Below, piece by piece: positions 33,218 to 41,691 of a DNA stretch of 41,691 nucleotides (positions are counted from its first letter, which is position 1; every line of letters starts with the position of its first letter). Under the pieces are notes generated by a model that was not told the origin of the DNA, did no database searches, and saw only the letters and a list, made by a program, of their open reading frames with translations. The DNA comes from an uncultured Eubacterium sp. Its GTDB lineage: Bacteria > Bacillota > Clostridia > Lachnospirales > Lachnospiraceae. The translations under genes were made by a program, and so were the position numbers. The stretch is taken from positions 1 through 41,691 of the forward strand of contig URKY01000020.1 in assembly GCA_900548465.1 (NCBI GenBank). The letters are read 5' to 3'.

Positions 33218-33445
33218 GTGAGAATAATAATATCGAATCAGTCTGAACTGCCAATATATGCCCAGATAAGGGAACAACTTAAAGAACAGATATTAAACGG
33301 ACAGATTAAAGAAGGTACAATTCTTCCTTCAATAAGAAGTCTGGCTAAGGATGTAGGCGTTAGTGTTATTACAACTACAAGGGCATATAGTGACCTGGAA
33401 AAAGAAGTTTTTGAAATCATCAATGCAATTTGGAAGGAGGATTAA
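33218..33445 (+). pseudogene. YtrA-subfamily GntR regulator with internal deletion
   Basis: The 75-aa product has the complete winged helix: PIYAQIREQLKEQILNGQIK, then LPSIRSLAKDVGVSVITTTR. After RAYSDLEKE, where family members continue into the dimerisation helices, it jumps to VFEIINAIWKED, the usual last dozen residues. Intact YtrA-type proteins have about 120-130 residues, so roughly 45-50 are missing in frame. GTG 33218 follows TTGGAGGTGGG. Loss of the dimerisation region should prevent operator binding. The ABC gene starts immediately after the stop. Confidence 0.75.
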
Positions 33446-33637
33446 ATGAATATATTAGAAATTAGTAATTTAAATAAAAAATATAAAGATTTTGAACTTA
33501 AAAATATAAACTTAACCATTCCGGTAGGATTTATATTTGGTTTTGTAGGACAAAATGGTGCGGGGACGAATGGAATATTTGCTTATATGGCATTAATGGT
33601 ATCAACACATATTGTAAAGACGAAAGATTATAGGTAA
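33446..33637 (+). pseudogene. ABC ATPase start fused in frame to a permease tail
   Basis: The 63-aa product starts MNILEISNLNKKYKDFELKN, continues to Walker A GQNGAG and then, exactly where the Lys-Thr should follow, turns into TNGIFAYMALMVSTHIVKTK and DYR. The tail looks like the last membrane helix and basic end of an ABC-2 permease. An in-frame deletion, perhaps 1.5 kb or more judged from normal gene sizes, joined a YtrB-like ATPase to its permease. The product has no ATPase function. Confidence 0.7.
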
Positions 33638-33807
33638 TAGGATGTTTTTGAGAAAAAATATCGTGAAGAAATGGTGAATTTTTGTAAAAATACGTGTACT
33701 ATTTAGGCAAAAAGTGTTATTATTTTCAAGTATGGGGTTATGGAAAAAAATAAGATTTTTAAGCACGAAATGTGAAGAATATATACTATTGAAAAGAGAA
33801 CGGATTA

Positions 33808-35139
33808 ATGATAAAGAAAAAAATAATAACAGCAGTTTTATCTGTGTCTACGGTCTTACTTATTTCCTGTACCGTAGACACATGTAAAGGTTTTATTATG
33901 CCTAAAAATAATAATCAGTTAGTTGTGGAGGCTGAGACAGAAAGCAGCATTGCAGAGACAACTGAAACAAAGACAGTTGCAAAACAAAAAAAGAAATCTT
34001 TAATACCTGAAAAATACAAAAAGTTAAGTGTTATAAACACAGAGGAAGAAACAACCGTAGCCAATGACGATGATGAAATTGTAGAAGTTTACTCAAAGGA
34101 AAGCATAGGATCTAATGAAGCAGGAGTGGCTGTAAAGGGGTGTAATGTCAAAGTCCTGTCAAAAAATGATAAGTGGGTAAAAATTAAATCAGGAAAGGTT
34201 GCGGGATATGTTGAAAAAAAGAATGTTGTCACAGGAAAGAAAGCACTAAAAGTGCTAATGGAAAGCGAACATATTCAGGCAAAAATAAAAAATAAAAATA
34301 CGGATATTAAGTCTGATAAAACAAAAAAAGCAAAAAAAATATCTGTAGCGCAAAAAGATAAAACATATTCTGTTCAGGAAATAAGTAAAGACGAAAAATG
34401 GGTTAAGGTTAAAAAGACAGATAAGGTATCCGGATGGATAAAGGCTGAAACCATCAAGTTGAAAGTTGATAAAGAGAATGTGTATACCTCAGAAGAATAT
34501 GATGATATGCTTGATGCTGAATGGAAACAGAAAGTAATTACATACACTCTTGATGACGTAAATCTAAAAGATGATGGTAGTGAGGCGGCTAAATTAATTA
34601 AATATGCCTCAAAGTTTTTAGGAAACCGCTATGTGTGGGGTGGAACAAGCCTGACCCACGGAGCAGACTGCTCAGGATTTGTTCAGTCACTTTTTAGAAA
34701 ATTTGGTTATAATTTAAATAGAACGGCGGCAGAGCAGGCGGGCAATGGCAAATCAATATCCCATAATAAAATAAAACCGGGAGATTTACTATTTTATCAT
34801 ACAGACAGGAGAAATAAAAATCGAATAAGTCATGTGGCCATATATATAGGTGATGGAAAAATCATCCATGCAGCTAACCGGAAAGCAGGAATAATTATTA
34901 GCGGCATGGGAAATCCATGTGCAGCAAGACGTATTCTTACGGGTAAGAATAACGAAAAAACAGAAAACAAAAAACATAACGAAAAAAAGAAGAACAATCA
35001 AAAAGAAATAACAACTACAGCGCAAAAGGAAACTGAAACGGAAGTTCAAACTGTTATACAGAATGAAACAAAAAAACAGGAAACAACCACTGTAAGCGGC
35101 ACTGAAACAACGATACAAACAACAAAAGAAGAAGAGTAG
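33808..35139 (+). CDS. Secreted NlpC/P60 peptidoglycan hydrolase with SH3-like domains
   Basis: A 443-aa exported protein. It has an N-terminal signal or membrane anchor (residues 5-22), then a Glu/Thr-rich linker. Two SH3b-like modules lie at about residues 93-145 and 160-225 (patterns VLSKNDKWVKIKSGKVAGYV and ISKDEKWVKVKKTDKVSGWI). The NlpC/P60 domain spans about 265-375, with catalytic Cys288 in GADCSGFV, His342 in SHVAIYIGDG and His354 in IIHAANR. It ends in a low-complexity Lys/Glu/Thr tail of about 65 residues. Such enzymes cut the gamma-D-Glu-diaminopimelate bond of stem peptides. It is encoded ahead of pyrH, apparently as its own transcript. Confidence 0.9.
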   Translation: MIKKKIITAVLSVSTVLLISCTVDTCKGFIMPKNNNQLVVEAETESSIAETTETKTVAKQKKKSLIPEKYKKLSVINTEEETTVANDDDEIVEVYSKESIGSNEAGVAVKGCNVKVLSKNDKWVKIKSGKVAGYVEKKNVVTGKKALKVLMESEHIQAKIKNKNTDIKSDKTKKAKKISVAQKDKTYSVQEISKDEKWVKVKKTDKVSGWIKAETIKLKVDKENVYTSEEYDDMLDAEWKQKVITYTLDDVNLKDDGSEAAKLIKYASKFLGNRYVWGGTSLTHGADCSGFVQSLFRKFGYNLNRTAAEQAGNGKSISHNKIKPGDLLFYHTDRRNKNRISHVAIYIGDGKIIHAANRKAGIIISGMGNPCAARRILTGKNNEKTENKKHNEKKKNNQKEITTTAQKETETEVQTVIQNETKKQETTTVSGTETTIQTTKEEE

Positions 35140-35317
35140 AAATATTCTGTTACCGGAAGTTGAAAGAGTATAATAAACCTTTATTTTTAAAATGATATAT
35201 GGTATTCTATTTTTAGGTTTTAAAATACTATGATTACTGTCCGGAAACGGATAGATGATTGAGCAGAATGCAATATTATTAAAAAAAAACAAACAAGAAA
35301 AGCAGAGAGGAAATGAA

Positions 35318-36013
35318 ATGAATCGCGTTTTATTAAAATTAAGTGGAGAAGCTTTGGCAGGCGATAAGAAAACAGGTTTTGATGAAGATACCTGTGTGGC
35401 AGTTGCAAAGCAGGTTAAGGCTATCGTAGATAAGGGAGTACAAGTTGCTATCGTTATAGGTGGTGGTAATTTCTGGAGAGGTCGTACAAGTAACAAGATA
35501 GACAGACCAAAGGCTGATGGAATTGGCATGCTGGCTACAATTATGAACTGTATGTATGTTTCGGAAATTTTCAGAACAGAAGGCATGGATACTAATGTTT
35601 ACACACCATTTGTCTGCGGAACATGGACTAAACTTTTTTCAAAAGATGAAGCAGTAGCTGATTTGAAGGCTGGAAAGGTTGTATTTTTCGCAGGAGGCAC
35701 AGGTCATCCTTATTTCTCAACAGATATGACTATGGTTCTCAGAGCTATCGAGATAGAAGCTGATTGTATTTTAGGTGCAAAGGCAATAGATGGTGTATAT
35801 GACAGTGATCCTGCCGTTAATCCTGATGCCAAGAAATATGATGAACTTCCAATATCGAAGGTTGTTGATGACAGATTAGGAGTTATTGATCTGGCGGCCA
35901 GCGTACTTGCAATGGAAAACAAAATGCCTATGCTTCTTTTCGGATTAAATGAAAAAGACAGTATTAACAGGGCTGTATCAGGTGATAAAATAGGAACAAA
36001 AATAACAGTATAA
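35318..36013 (+). CDS. pyrH: UMP kinase
   Basis: A 231-aa amino acid kinase family enzyme that makes UDP from UMP. Motifs are LLKLSGEALAGDKKTGFDE at the N-terminus, VIGGGNFWRGR for nucleotide binding, and AKAIDGVYDSDPAVNPDAKKY. ATG 35318 follows GAGAGG; an in-frame ATG at 35255 would add 21 Lys/Gln-rich residues foreign to the family. It is the first gene of the conserved pyrH-frr-uppS-cdsA-dxr-rseP-ispG block. Confidence 0.96.
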   Translation: MNRVLLKLSGEALAGDKKTGFDEDTCVAVAKQVKAIVDKGVQVAIVIGGGNFWRGRTSNKIDRPKADGIGMLATIMNCMYVSEIFRTEGMDTNVYTPFVCGTWTKLFSKDEAVADLKAGKVVFFAGGTGHPYFSTDMTMVLRAIEIEADCILGAKAIDGVYDSDPAVNPDAKKYDELPISKVVDDRLGVIDLAASVLAMENKMPMLLFGLNEKDSINRAVSGDKIGTKITV

Positions 36014-36052
36014 GCTGTTTATTTCTACAAATAAAAATTTAAGGAGATTATT

Positions 36053-36607
36053 ATGCAGGAATTATTAATGACATATGAAGACAAGATGGAAAAGTCTTTA
36101 AACAACTTAAACGAAGAATTTGCAACAATCAGAGCGGGAAGAGCAAACCCACATATTTTAGATAAGATTAAGATTGATTATTATGGAACACCGACACCTC
36201 TTCAGCAGGTTGGCAATATTTCAGTTCCGGAGGCAAGAATGATTGTAATTCAGCCGTGGGATGCATCAATTCTTAAAGATGTTGAAAAAGCCATTTTAGG
36301 TTCAGATGTTGGAATTACACCTACAAATGACGGAAAGATGATTCGTCTGGTATTTCCTGAACTTACAGAAGACAGAAGAAAAGAATTAGTAAAAGATATA
36401 AAGAAAAAAGGTGAAAATGCAAAGGTAGCCATTAGAAATATCAGAAGAGATGCAATTGATGCTATCAAGAAAAAAGGAAAGGCAGATGGCATTTCAGAGG
36501 ATGAAATAAAGGATTATGAGGATGATGTTCAGAAGACTACAGATTCATATGTGAAGAAAATCGAAAGTGCAGTAGAAGAAAAATCAAAAGATATAATGAC
36601 TGTATAA
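36053..36607 (+). CDS. frr: Ribosome recycling factor
   Basis: A 184-aa protein that, with EF-G, splits the post-termination ribosome. Family motifs are EEFATIRAGRANPHILDKI, YYGTPTPLQQVGNISVPEAR, and IRLVFPELTEDRRKELVKDI. Length is exact for the family. AAGGAG precedes ATG 36053, 39 bases after pyrH. Confidence 0.97.
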   Translation: MQELLMTYEDKMEKSLNNLNEEFATIRAGRANPHILDKIKIDYYGTPTPLQQVGNISVPEARMIVIQPWDASILKDVEKAILGSDVGITPTNDGKMIRLVFPELTEDRRKELVKDIKKKGENAKVAIRNIRRDAIDAIKKKGKADGISEDEIKDYEDDVQKTTDSYVKKIESAVEEKSKDIMTV

Positions 36608-36627
36608 TTTGATATTGTAAGAAATTA

Positions 36628-36654
36628 AGAGGGAACTATTGTTTCCTCTGTTTT
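36628..36654 (+). terminator. Hairpin between frr and uppS (terminator or attenuator)
   Basis: Nine-bp stem, arms 36628-36636 and 36641-36649 with one G-T pair, loop TATT, then GTTTTC. The short T run suggests partial read-through into uppS. Confidence 0.6.
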
Positions 36655-36691
36655 CGGTTATAAGAAGCAGTTATTTTTTAAGGAGAAAGGT

Positions 36692-37420
36692 ATGGCGGAA
36701 AAAATTGATGTTTCAGGAATGAATATACCAAGGCATGTTGCAATTATTTTAGACGGAAACGGCAGATGGGCAAAGAAGAGACTTTTGCCACGTAATGCGG
36801 GACATGCTGCAGGGGCAAAAACTGTTGAAAAAATCATAGAAGATGCCCATGATCTAGGAATAAAGTATATTACTATGTATGCTTTTTCTACTGAAAACTG
36901 GAACAGACCGGAAAGCGAAGTTAAAGCGTTAATGAAGCTTTTAAGAAATTACTTAAAAGACTGTATTGAACGTGCAAACAAAAATGATATGAAATGTCTT
37001 GTTATTGGTGATAAGTCAAGGTTGGATGAAGATATTATTAAAAGGATAAATGAGTTAGAAGAATGTTCAAAGGATAATAAGGGCATTACCTTTATTATTG
37101 CTTTAAATTATGGTAGCAGGGATGAGATAACAAGAGCCACAAAAAAAATGGCACTGGACGTTAAGGCCGGAAAACTTAATCCTGAAGAGATAACTGAAAA
37201 AACAATTGAGAGTTATCTGGATACGGCAGGTATACCGGATCCGGATTTGTTAATCAGAACCAGCGGGGAAATCAGACTGTCAAATTATTTACTGTGGCAG
37301 TTGGCATATACAGAGTTTTATTTTACGGATGTTCTGTGGCCTGATTTTAATAAAGAAGAACTTAAGAAAGCAATTGTAAAATACAATCAGCGTGATAGAC
37401 GTTTTGGAGGAATAAAATAA
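36692..37420 (+). CDS. uppS: Undecaprenyl diphosphate synthase (cis-prenyltransferase)
   Basis: A 242-aa enzyme that extends farnesyl-PP to the C55 carrier for peptidoglycan. Motifs are HVAIILDGNGRWAKKR (catalytic Asp in DGNGRW), YAFSTENWNRP, the basic IRTSGEIRLSNYLLWQ and YTEFYFTDVLWPDF. AAGGAG precedes ATG 36692. Its stop overlaps the cdsA start (TAATG). Confidence 0.96.
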   Translation: MAEKIDVSGMNIPRHVAIILDGNGRWAKKRLLPRNAGHAAGAKTVEKIIEDAHDLGIKYITMYAFSTENWNRPESEVKALMKLLRNYLKDCIERANKNDMKCLVIGDKSRLDEDIIKRINELEECSKDNKGITFIIALNYGSRDEITRATKKMALDVKAGKLNPEEITEKTIESYLDTAGIPDPDLLIRTSGEIRLSNYLLWQLAYTEFYFTDVLWPDFNKEELKKAIVKYNQRDRRFGGIK

Positions 37421-38244
37421 TGGTTTTAGAGAAATTTGCAAATAAGTCATTTGTAACAAGAACATTAAGTGGAATTGTGTTGGTGGCAGTTATGCTTGCA
37501 ACAATTGTTCCGGGAGGCAACATACTTTTTGTGGCAAATATGCTTATTTCACTGGTTGGAGTATATGAACTATATAAAGTATTGGGACTTGAAAAAAAAA
37601 TACCGGGAGTAACCGGATACGTTGCAGTTGTAGCATATTATGCTTTGATATATTTTGGAAAGAATGAATATATCATAACACTGTTTGTAGTGTTTCTTAT
37701 ATGCCTTTTGGCACAGTATGTGTTTATGTTCCCGGAGTATAAGACAGAGCAGATTTCAAATGCCATAATGTGTATGTTATATGCGGGAGTATTACTTTCA
37801 TATATATATTTAGTAAGAGAAGAAAGCAATGGAGCCTATACGGTCTGGTTAATTTTTCTTTGCTCATGGGGAAGTGATACATGTGCGTATCTGGCAGGCG
37901 TCGCATTTGGTAAGCACAAAATGGCACCGGTACTCAGTCCTAAAAAATCAATTGAAGGCGCAGTTGGAGGCGTAATAGGAGCGGCAGCCCTTGGAGCAAT
38001 ATATGCAGCAATCTTTGCTGACAAAATACAACTTAGCATAAATCCGATAATTGCTTTTGCGATTATATGTGCAGTTGGAGCTTTGATTTCCATGGTTGGA
38101 GATCTTGCGGCATCAGCAATTAAGAGAAATCATAATATAAAGGACTATGGAAAAATTATTCCGGGACATGGTGGAATAATGGATAGATTTGACAGCGTAA
38201 TATATGTGGCACCAATAATATGGATATTGTTACAGATTTTCTAG
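37420..38244 (+). CDS. cdsA: Phosphatidate cytidylyltransferase
   Basis: A 274-aa membrane enzyme that makes CDP-diacylglycerol. About eight membrane helices are present. The family region reads WGSDTCAYLAGVAFGKHK, SPKKSIEGAVGG, and the C-terminal signature KDYGKIIPGHGGIMDRFDSV. Translation is coupled to uppS through TAATG, with TTTGGAGG upstream. Members of this operon share the membrane and lipid carrier theme. Confidence 0.95.
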   Translation: MVLEKFANKSFVTRTLSGIVLVAVMLATIVPGGNILFVANMLISLVGVYELYKVLGLEKKIPGVTGYVAVVAYYALIYFGKNEYIITLFVVFLICLLAQYVFMFPEYKTEQISNAIMCMLYAGVLLSYIYLVREESNGAYTVWLIFLCSWGSDTCAYLAGVAFGKHKMAPVLSPKKSIEGAVGGVIGAAALGAIYAAIFADKIQLSINPIIAFAIICAVGALISMVGDLAASAIKRNHNIKDYGKIIPGHGGIMDRFDSVIYVAPIIWILLQIF

Positions 38245-38277
38245 AAGGAAGTTTGATATATTACTGAAAGGATTAAA

Positions 38278-39420
38278 ATGAAGAGAATATCAATTTTAGG
38301 TTCTACCGGATCTATAGGAACACAGACTTTAGATATAGTAAGAGCCAATAATGATTTAGAAGTTGTTGCCATTGCAGCATCAACAAGTATAGAAGCACTG
38401 GAAAAGCAGATAAGAGAATTTAAACCAAAACTTGTTTGTGCATATAAGGAAAAAGCAGCCCGGGAGTTGAAAGTTAGAGTTGCTGATACAGATGTAAAAG
38501 TTGTTTCAGGAATGGATGGACTTATTGAGTGCGCCGTTATTAGTGAGGCAGACATAGTCGTAACAGCATTTGTAGGAATGATTGGCATCAGACCTACTCT
38601 TGAAGCAATAAAATCAGGAAAAGACATAGCTCTTGCAAACAAGGAAACTCTTGTAACGGCAGGACATATAGTTATGAAAATGGCAGAGGAGTACAATGTA
38701 AAGATTCTGCCTGTAGACAGTGAACACAGTGCTATTTTTCAGTCATTAAACGGAGAAAACAGAAAAGAAATAGACAAAATCCTGCTTACAGCTTCAGGAG
38801 GACCTTTCAGAGGATGGACCAGAGAGCAGATGAAAGATGTTCAGGTTGAAGATGCTTTAAAACACCCTAACTGGTCTATGGGCAAAAAAATAACCATAGA
38901 CTCTGCTACAATGGTAAATAAAGGTCTGGAAGTTATTGAAGCTAAATGGCTTTTTGGGGTAGGACTGGATGATATACAGGTTGTCGTTCAGCCACAGAGT
39001 CTTATTCACTCTATGGTACAGTTTAAGGATGGTGGCATTATAGCACAGTTGGGAACTCCTGATATGAGACTTCCTATACAGTATGCTTTGTACTATCCAA
39101 GCAGAAAATATCTTGCAGGTGAGAGAGTAGATTTTGCCAAAATAGGAAAAATAACTTTTGAAGATCCTGACCCGAAAAATTTTGTGGGGTTGCAGTTGGC
39201 ATACGATGCTGCAACAGCCGGAGGCTCTATGCCAACGGTCTTTAACGCAGCCAATGAAAAGGCAGTGGCAAAATTTTTAAACAGAGAAATTAAATTCCTC
39301 GAGATTACTGATATTATTAATTATTGTATGGATAATCACAAAGTAATTGAAAATCCGTCAGTGGAAGAAATATTAAACATAGAACAGTGGGCGTATGAAA
39401 CTATTGAGAGTAGGTGGTAA
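38278..39420 (+). CDS. dxr: 1-deoxy-D-xylulose 5-phosphate reductoisomerase
   Basis: A 380-aa MEP-pathway enzyme (NADPH-dependent, makes MEP; target of fosmidomycin). Motifs are ILGSTGSIGTQTLDIV for NADPH, ALANKETLV, PVDSEHSAIFQ with the metal-binding Asp and Glu, ASGGPFRGW and NWSMGKKITIDSATMVNKGL. GAAAGG precedes ATG 38278. It belongs with ispG at the end of this operon; the other MEP genes are elsewhere. Confidence 0.97.
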   Translation: MKRISILGSTGSIGTQTLDIVRANNDLEVVAIAASTSIEALEKQIREFKPKLVCAYKEKAARELKVRVADTDVKVVSGMDGLIECAVISEADIVVTAFVGMIGIRPTLEAIKSGKDIALANKETLVTAGHIVMKMAEEYNVKILPVDSEHSAIFQSLNGENRKEIDKILLTASGGPFRGWTREQMKDVQVEDALKHPNWSMGKKITIDSATMVNKGLEVIEAKWLFGVGLDDIQVVVQPQSLIHSMVQFKDGGIIAQLGTPDMRLPIQYALYYPSRKYLAGERVDFAKIGKITFEDPDPKNFVGLQLAYDAATAGGSMPTVFNAANEKAVAKFLNREIKFLEITDIINYCMDNHKVIENPSVEEILNIEQWAYETIESRW

Positions 39421-39425
39421 GAAAA

Positions 39426-40727
39426 ATGCAGACATTAATAAGTATAATTATAGCTTTAATAATTTTTGGCGTATTGGTATTAATACATGAATTTGGACAT
39501 TTTATTGTTGCAAAAAAATGTGGTGTAGTAATAAATGAGTTTTCAGTAGGTATGGGACCTAGAATATTTAGTCGTGTAGCAAAAAGCGGCACAAGATATT
39601 CTCTTAAACTGTTGCCTTTAGGAGGCTCATGTGCAATGCTTGGAGAGGATGAGGATAACGAAGAGGAAGGTTCCTTTAATTCAAAATCCATGCCTAAGAA
39701 AATGGCGATTGTTTTTGCAGGTCCTTTTTTTAACTTTATTCTTGCATTTGTACTTGCTCTTATTGTTATTGGTGCGAAAGGTGCCGATGTATCTTATGTA
39801 ACAGATATTGACAAAAATTCTGCAGCATATGAAGCAGGCTTAAGGGTAGGGGATAAAATTACAAAATATAATGGGGCTCATGCTACTCTTGGAAGAGAAA
39901 TTTATTTAGAAGAGTATGTTAACCCGCTAGATGGAAGCAATATTTCAGTAACATATATTAGAGATGGCAAAAAAAATACCATAACATATAAACCGGATTC
40001 AGAAAAAAGATATATGGTGGGAATGACATATAACACCGGTGATTCAAAAGCACAGATAACTCAGGTTTCCAGAAATTCAGTTATGGCGAAGGCAGGCGTG
40101 CAGGCAGGAGATGTGGTTACGGAAATAGACGGAACAAAGATAACTACAGGAAAACAGATGGTAGAGTATATAGAAACTCATCCTTTTGGAGAAAACGCTG
40201 TAAATATAACTCTTGAACGAAAAGGAAAAGTAGAAAAAGTAACGGTAAAACCTCAAATGACTAAAATTGCAAACCGTGGATTCTACTATAATGTTGCAAG
40301 GGATAAGCAGTCCGTAGGTGGTGTGATTAAATACAGTTTTACGGAAGTAAGATATGAAATCACAATGGTTTTAAAGAGCTTAAAGATGTTGGTTACGGGA
40401 AAGGTATCTGCTAATGAAATAGCCGGACCGGTAGGTATTGTAAATATCATCGGAGATACTTATAATACTACAAAATCCGCAGGAGCAGCCATAACCATAT
40501 TGACCCTTGTAAATCTTGCCATAATGTTAAGTGCAAACTTAGGTGTAATGAATTTACTGCCTTTGCCGGCATTAGATGGTGGAAGATTATTCCTGTATAT
40601 AATTGAAATTATTACAAGAAGAAAAATTCCAAAGGACAAAGAGGGAATGATACATTTCATAGGTTTTGTTTTACTTATGATATTGATGGTATTTTTGATA
40701 TTTAATGATATTAGAAAATTATTGTAA
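39426..40727 (+). CDS. rseP: Site-2 protease RseP/RasP-type zinc metalloprotease
   Basis: A 433-aa intramembrane protease. The zinc site HEFGH is at residues 21-25 in the first helix; the second motif NLLPLPALDGGRLF is near the C-terminus. Two PDZ domains lie between about residues 115 and 270 (NSAAYEAGLRVGDKITKYNG and NSVMAKAGVQAGDVVTEIDG); many homologues have only one. I prefer ATG 39426 (AGGTGG upstream) to GTG 39414, which would overlap the dxr stop. It cleaves anti-sigma factors and membrane peptides after a first cut. Confidence 0.94.
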   Translation: MQTLISIIIALIIFGVLVLIHEFGHFIVAKKCGVVINEFSVGMGPRIFSRVAKSGTRYSLKLLPLGGSCAMLGEDEDNEEEGSFNSKSMPKKMAIVFAGPFFNFILAFVLALIVIGAKGADVSYVTDIDKNSAAYEAGLRVGDKITKYNGAHATLGREIYLEEYVNPLDGSNISVTYIRDGKKNTITYKPDSEKRYMVGMTYNTGDSKAQITQVSRNSVMAKAGVQAGDVVTEIDGTKITTGKQMVEYIETHPFGENAVNITLERKGKVEKVTVKPQMTKIANRGFYYNVARDKQSVGGVIKYSFTEVRYEITMVLKSLKMLVTGKVSANEIAGPVGIVNIIGDTYNTTKSAGAAITILTLVNLAIMLSANLGVMNLLPLPALDGGRLFLYIIEIITRRKIPKDKEGMIHFIGFVLLMILMVFLIFNDIRKLL

Positions 40728-40741
40728 AGAAGTGAGAAAGT

Positions 40742-41691
40742 ATGTATAGAGATAAAACTAAAGTAATAAAAATTGGAGATAAAGTGATAGGCGGGGGAAA
40801 CCCTATAATGATCCAGTCTATGACTAACACGAAAACAGAAGATGTAAAAGCTACAGTGAAACAGATACTTGCCCTGGAAGAGGCAGGATGTGATATTATC
40901 AGGTGCGCGGTTCCTACAATGGAAGCTGCAAAGGCTTTATCAAAAATAAAAGAACAAATTCATATTCCTTTAGTTGCAGATATACATTTTGATTATCGAC
41001 TTGCCATTACAGCTATAGAAAATGGAGCAGACAAGATAAGAATTAATCCGGGAAATATAGGCCCAGCAGATAAAGTGAAAGCTGTAGTTGATGCAGCTAA
41101 AAAGAAGAATATTCCTATAAGGGTAGGGGTGAACAGTGGTTCTCTGGAAAAACATATTCTTGATAAATATGGTAAAGTTACGGCTGAGGGAATTGTTGAA
41201 AGTGCATTAGATAAGGTTAAAATTATAGAAGATTTGGGATATAACAATCTAGTAATCAGTATTAAATCTTCTGACGTTATGATGTGTATAAAGGCTCATG
41301 AATTAATTGCAGAAAAGACTAATTATCCACTCCATGTAGGAATTACAGAGTCGGGAACAGTTACATCAGGAAATATAAAGTCTGCCATAGGCCTTGGACT
41401 TATTTTGAATCAGGGAATAGGTGATACTATCAGAGTTTCACTTACAGGTGATCCTATTGAAGAAATTAGAAGCGCGAAACTGATTTTAAAAACATTAGGC
41501 TTGAGAAAAGGTGGAATTTCAGTTGTGTCATGCCCTACATGTGGAAGAACATGTATTGACTTAATTGGTTTGGCGGAAAAAGTTGAAAAGATGGTTACAA
41601 AATATGACAATCTTGATATAAAGGTTGCTGTAATGGGATGTGTTGTTAACGGACCGGGAGAAGCCAGAGAAGCCGACATTGGAATTGCCGG
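40742..41691 (+). CDS. ispG: 4-hydroxy-3-methylbut-2-en-1-yl diphosphate synthase (3' end outside window)
   Basis: ATG 40742 follows GAAGTGAGAAAG. 316 codons are seen before the window ends. It starts MYRDKTKVIKIGDKVIGGGN, then PIMIQSMTNTKTEDV. Further motifs are GCDIIRCAVPTMEAA, VADIHFDYRLAI, RINPGNIG and HVGITESGT. The iron-sulfur ligands are present: CPTCGRTC (Cys264, 267) and MGCVVNGPGEA (Cys300). It converts MEcPP to HMBPP in the MEP pathway. The frame remains open to the last base, so about 30-60 residues are missing from view. Confidence 0.95.
   Translation, partial: MYRDKTKVIKIGDKVIGGGNPIMIQSMTNTKTEDVKATVKQILALEEAGCDIIRCAVPTMEAAKALSKIKEQIHIPLVADIHFDYRLAITAIENGADKIRINPGNIGPADKVKAVVDAAKKKNIPIRVGVNSGSLEKHILDKYGKVTAEGIVESALDKVKIIEDLGYNNLVISIKSSDVMMCIKAHELIAEKTNYPLHVGITESGTVTSGNIKSAIGLGLILNQGIGDTIRVSLTGDPIEEIRSAKLILKTLGLRKGGISVVSCPTCGRTCIDLIGLAEKVEKMVTKYDNLDIKVAVMGCVVNGPGEAREADIGIA

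Noticed and set aside
34789..35586. 265-residue open frame on the minus strand across the NlpC/P60 tail and pyrH
   Set aside because: Lies opposite two clear genes, is Phe/Cys/Ser-rich as expected for the complement of Lys/Glu-rich code, and has no ribosome binding site.
38241..38696. 151-residue minus-strand open frame inside dxr
   Set aside because: Fully antisense to a conserved housekeeping gene; no supporting signal.
1..41691. Search for tRNA, rRNA, CRISPR arrays, and known riboswitches
   Set aside because: No cloverleaf, rRNA segment, regular repeat-spacer array or familiar riboswitch core was seen by eye; a covariance-model scan would be needed to be certain.

Overview
The window is AT-rich with dense operons and strong AGGAGG-type ribosome binding sites. 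It looks like a chromosomal piece of a low-GC Clostridia genome, most likely Lachnospiraceae. The main evidence is the pyrH-frr-uppS-cdsA-dxr-rseP-ispG order at the right end, a class II galT next to galK, and several exported proteins of a Lachnospiraceae flavour. This placement is inference from gene content; no marker RNA is present.

Left part (1-12.4 kb): accessory DNA. A lysine-rich exported protein is followed by a TetR repressor with a near-ideal promoter and an 18-bp palindromic operator, then a metallo-beta-lactamase-fold enzyme and a DUF1330 protein. Next come an AgrA/AgrC-like pair (LytTR regulator and 7-TM GHKL kinase, without agrB or agrD) and a separate operon. That operon encodes a 10-codon leader peptide, a 130-aa exported protein, a hairpin, two lipoproteins, a two-in-one membrane permease and an ABC ATPase. 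The whole block is bracketed by two decayed copies of a vanZ 3' end plus its terminator, at about 780 and 12180. The right copy also carries an IS3-family remnant. This kinase-controlled export system is the best candidate for an undescribed system.

Middle (12.4-22.3 kb): an NSS-family Na+ symporter (minus strand), a small ORF, a LURP-one-like protein, a relic in which a flavodoxin is fused in frame to a TetR C-terminus, a MATE exporter and a second flavodoxin relic. A galactose module follows: galT and galK on the minus strand, divergent from a LacI-type regulator, then galM. Four phased half-sites lie between galK and the regulator. The 5' part of a group II intron sits just behind the galM terminator.

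Right middle (22.4-33.8 kb): Nudix and HAD hydrolases, then a run of trkA, trkH, ktrB-like and ktrA-like potassium uptake genes leading directly into a BceRS-BceAB-type module. Its response regulator is frameshifted, apparently by loss of one 8-bp tandem unit. A canonical TTACA-N4-TGTAA box precedes bceA. A YtrA-type GntR gene and an ABC gene follow; both are shortened by internal deletions although the operators are intact.

Right end (33.8-41.7 kb): a secreted NlpC/P60 hydrolase, then the conserved block pyrH, frr, uppS, cdsA, dxr, rseP and ispG (cut by the window end). This block supplies UMP kinase, ribosome recycling, undecaprenyl-PP and CDP-diacylglycerol synthesis, site-2 protease and the MEP isoprenoid pathway. 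No tRNA, rRNA or CRISPR array was seen. A recurring theme is small in-frame deletions that leave fused or shortened genes.
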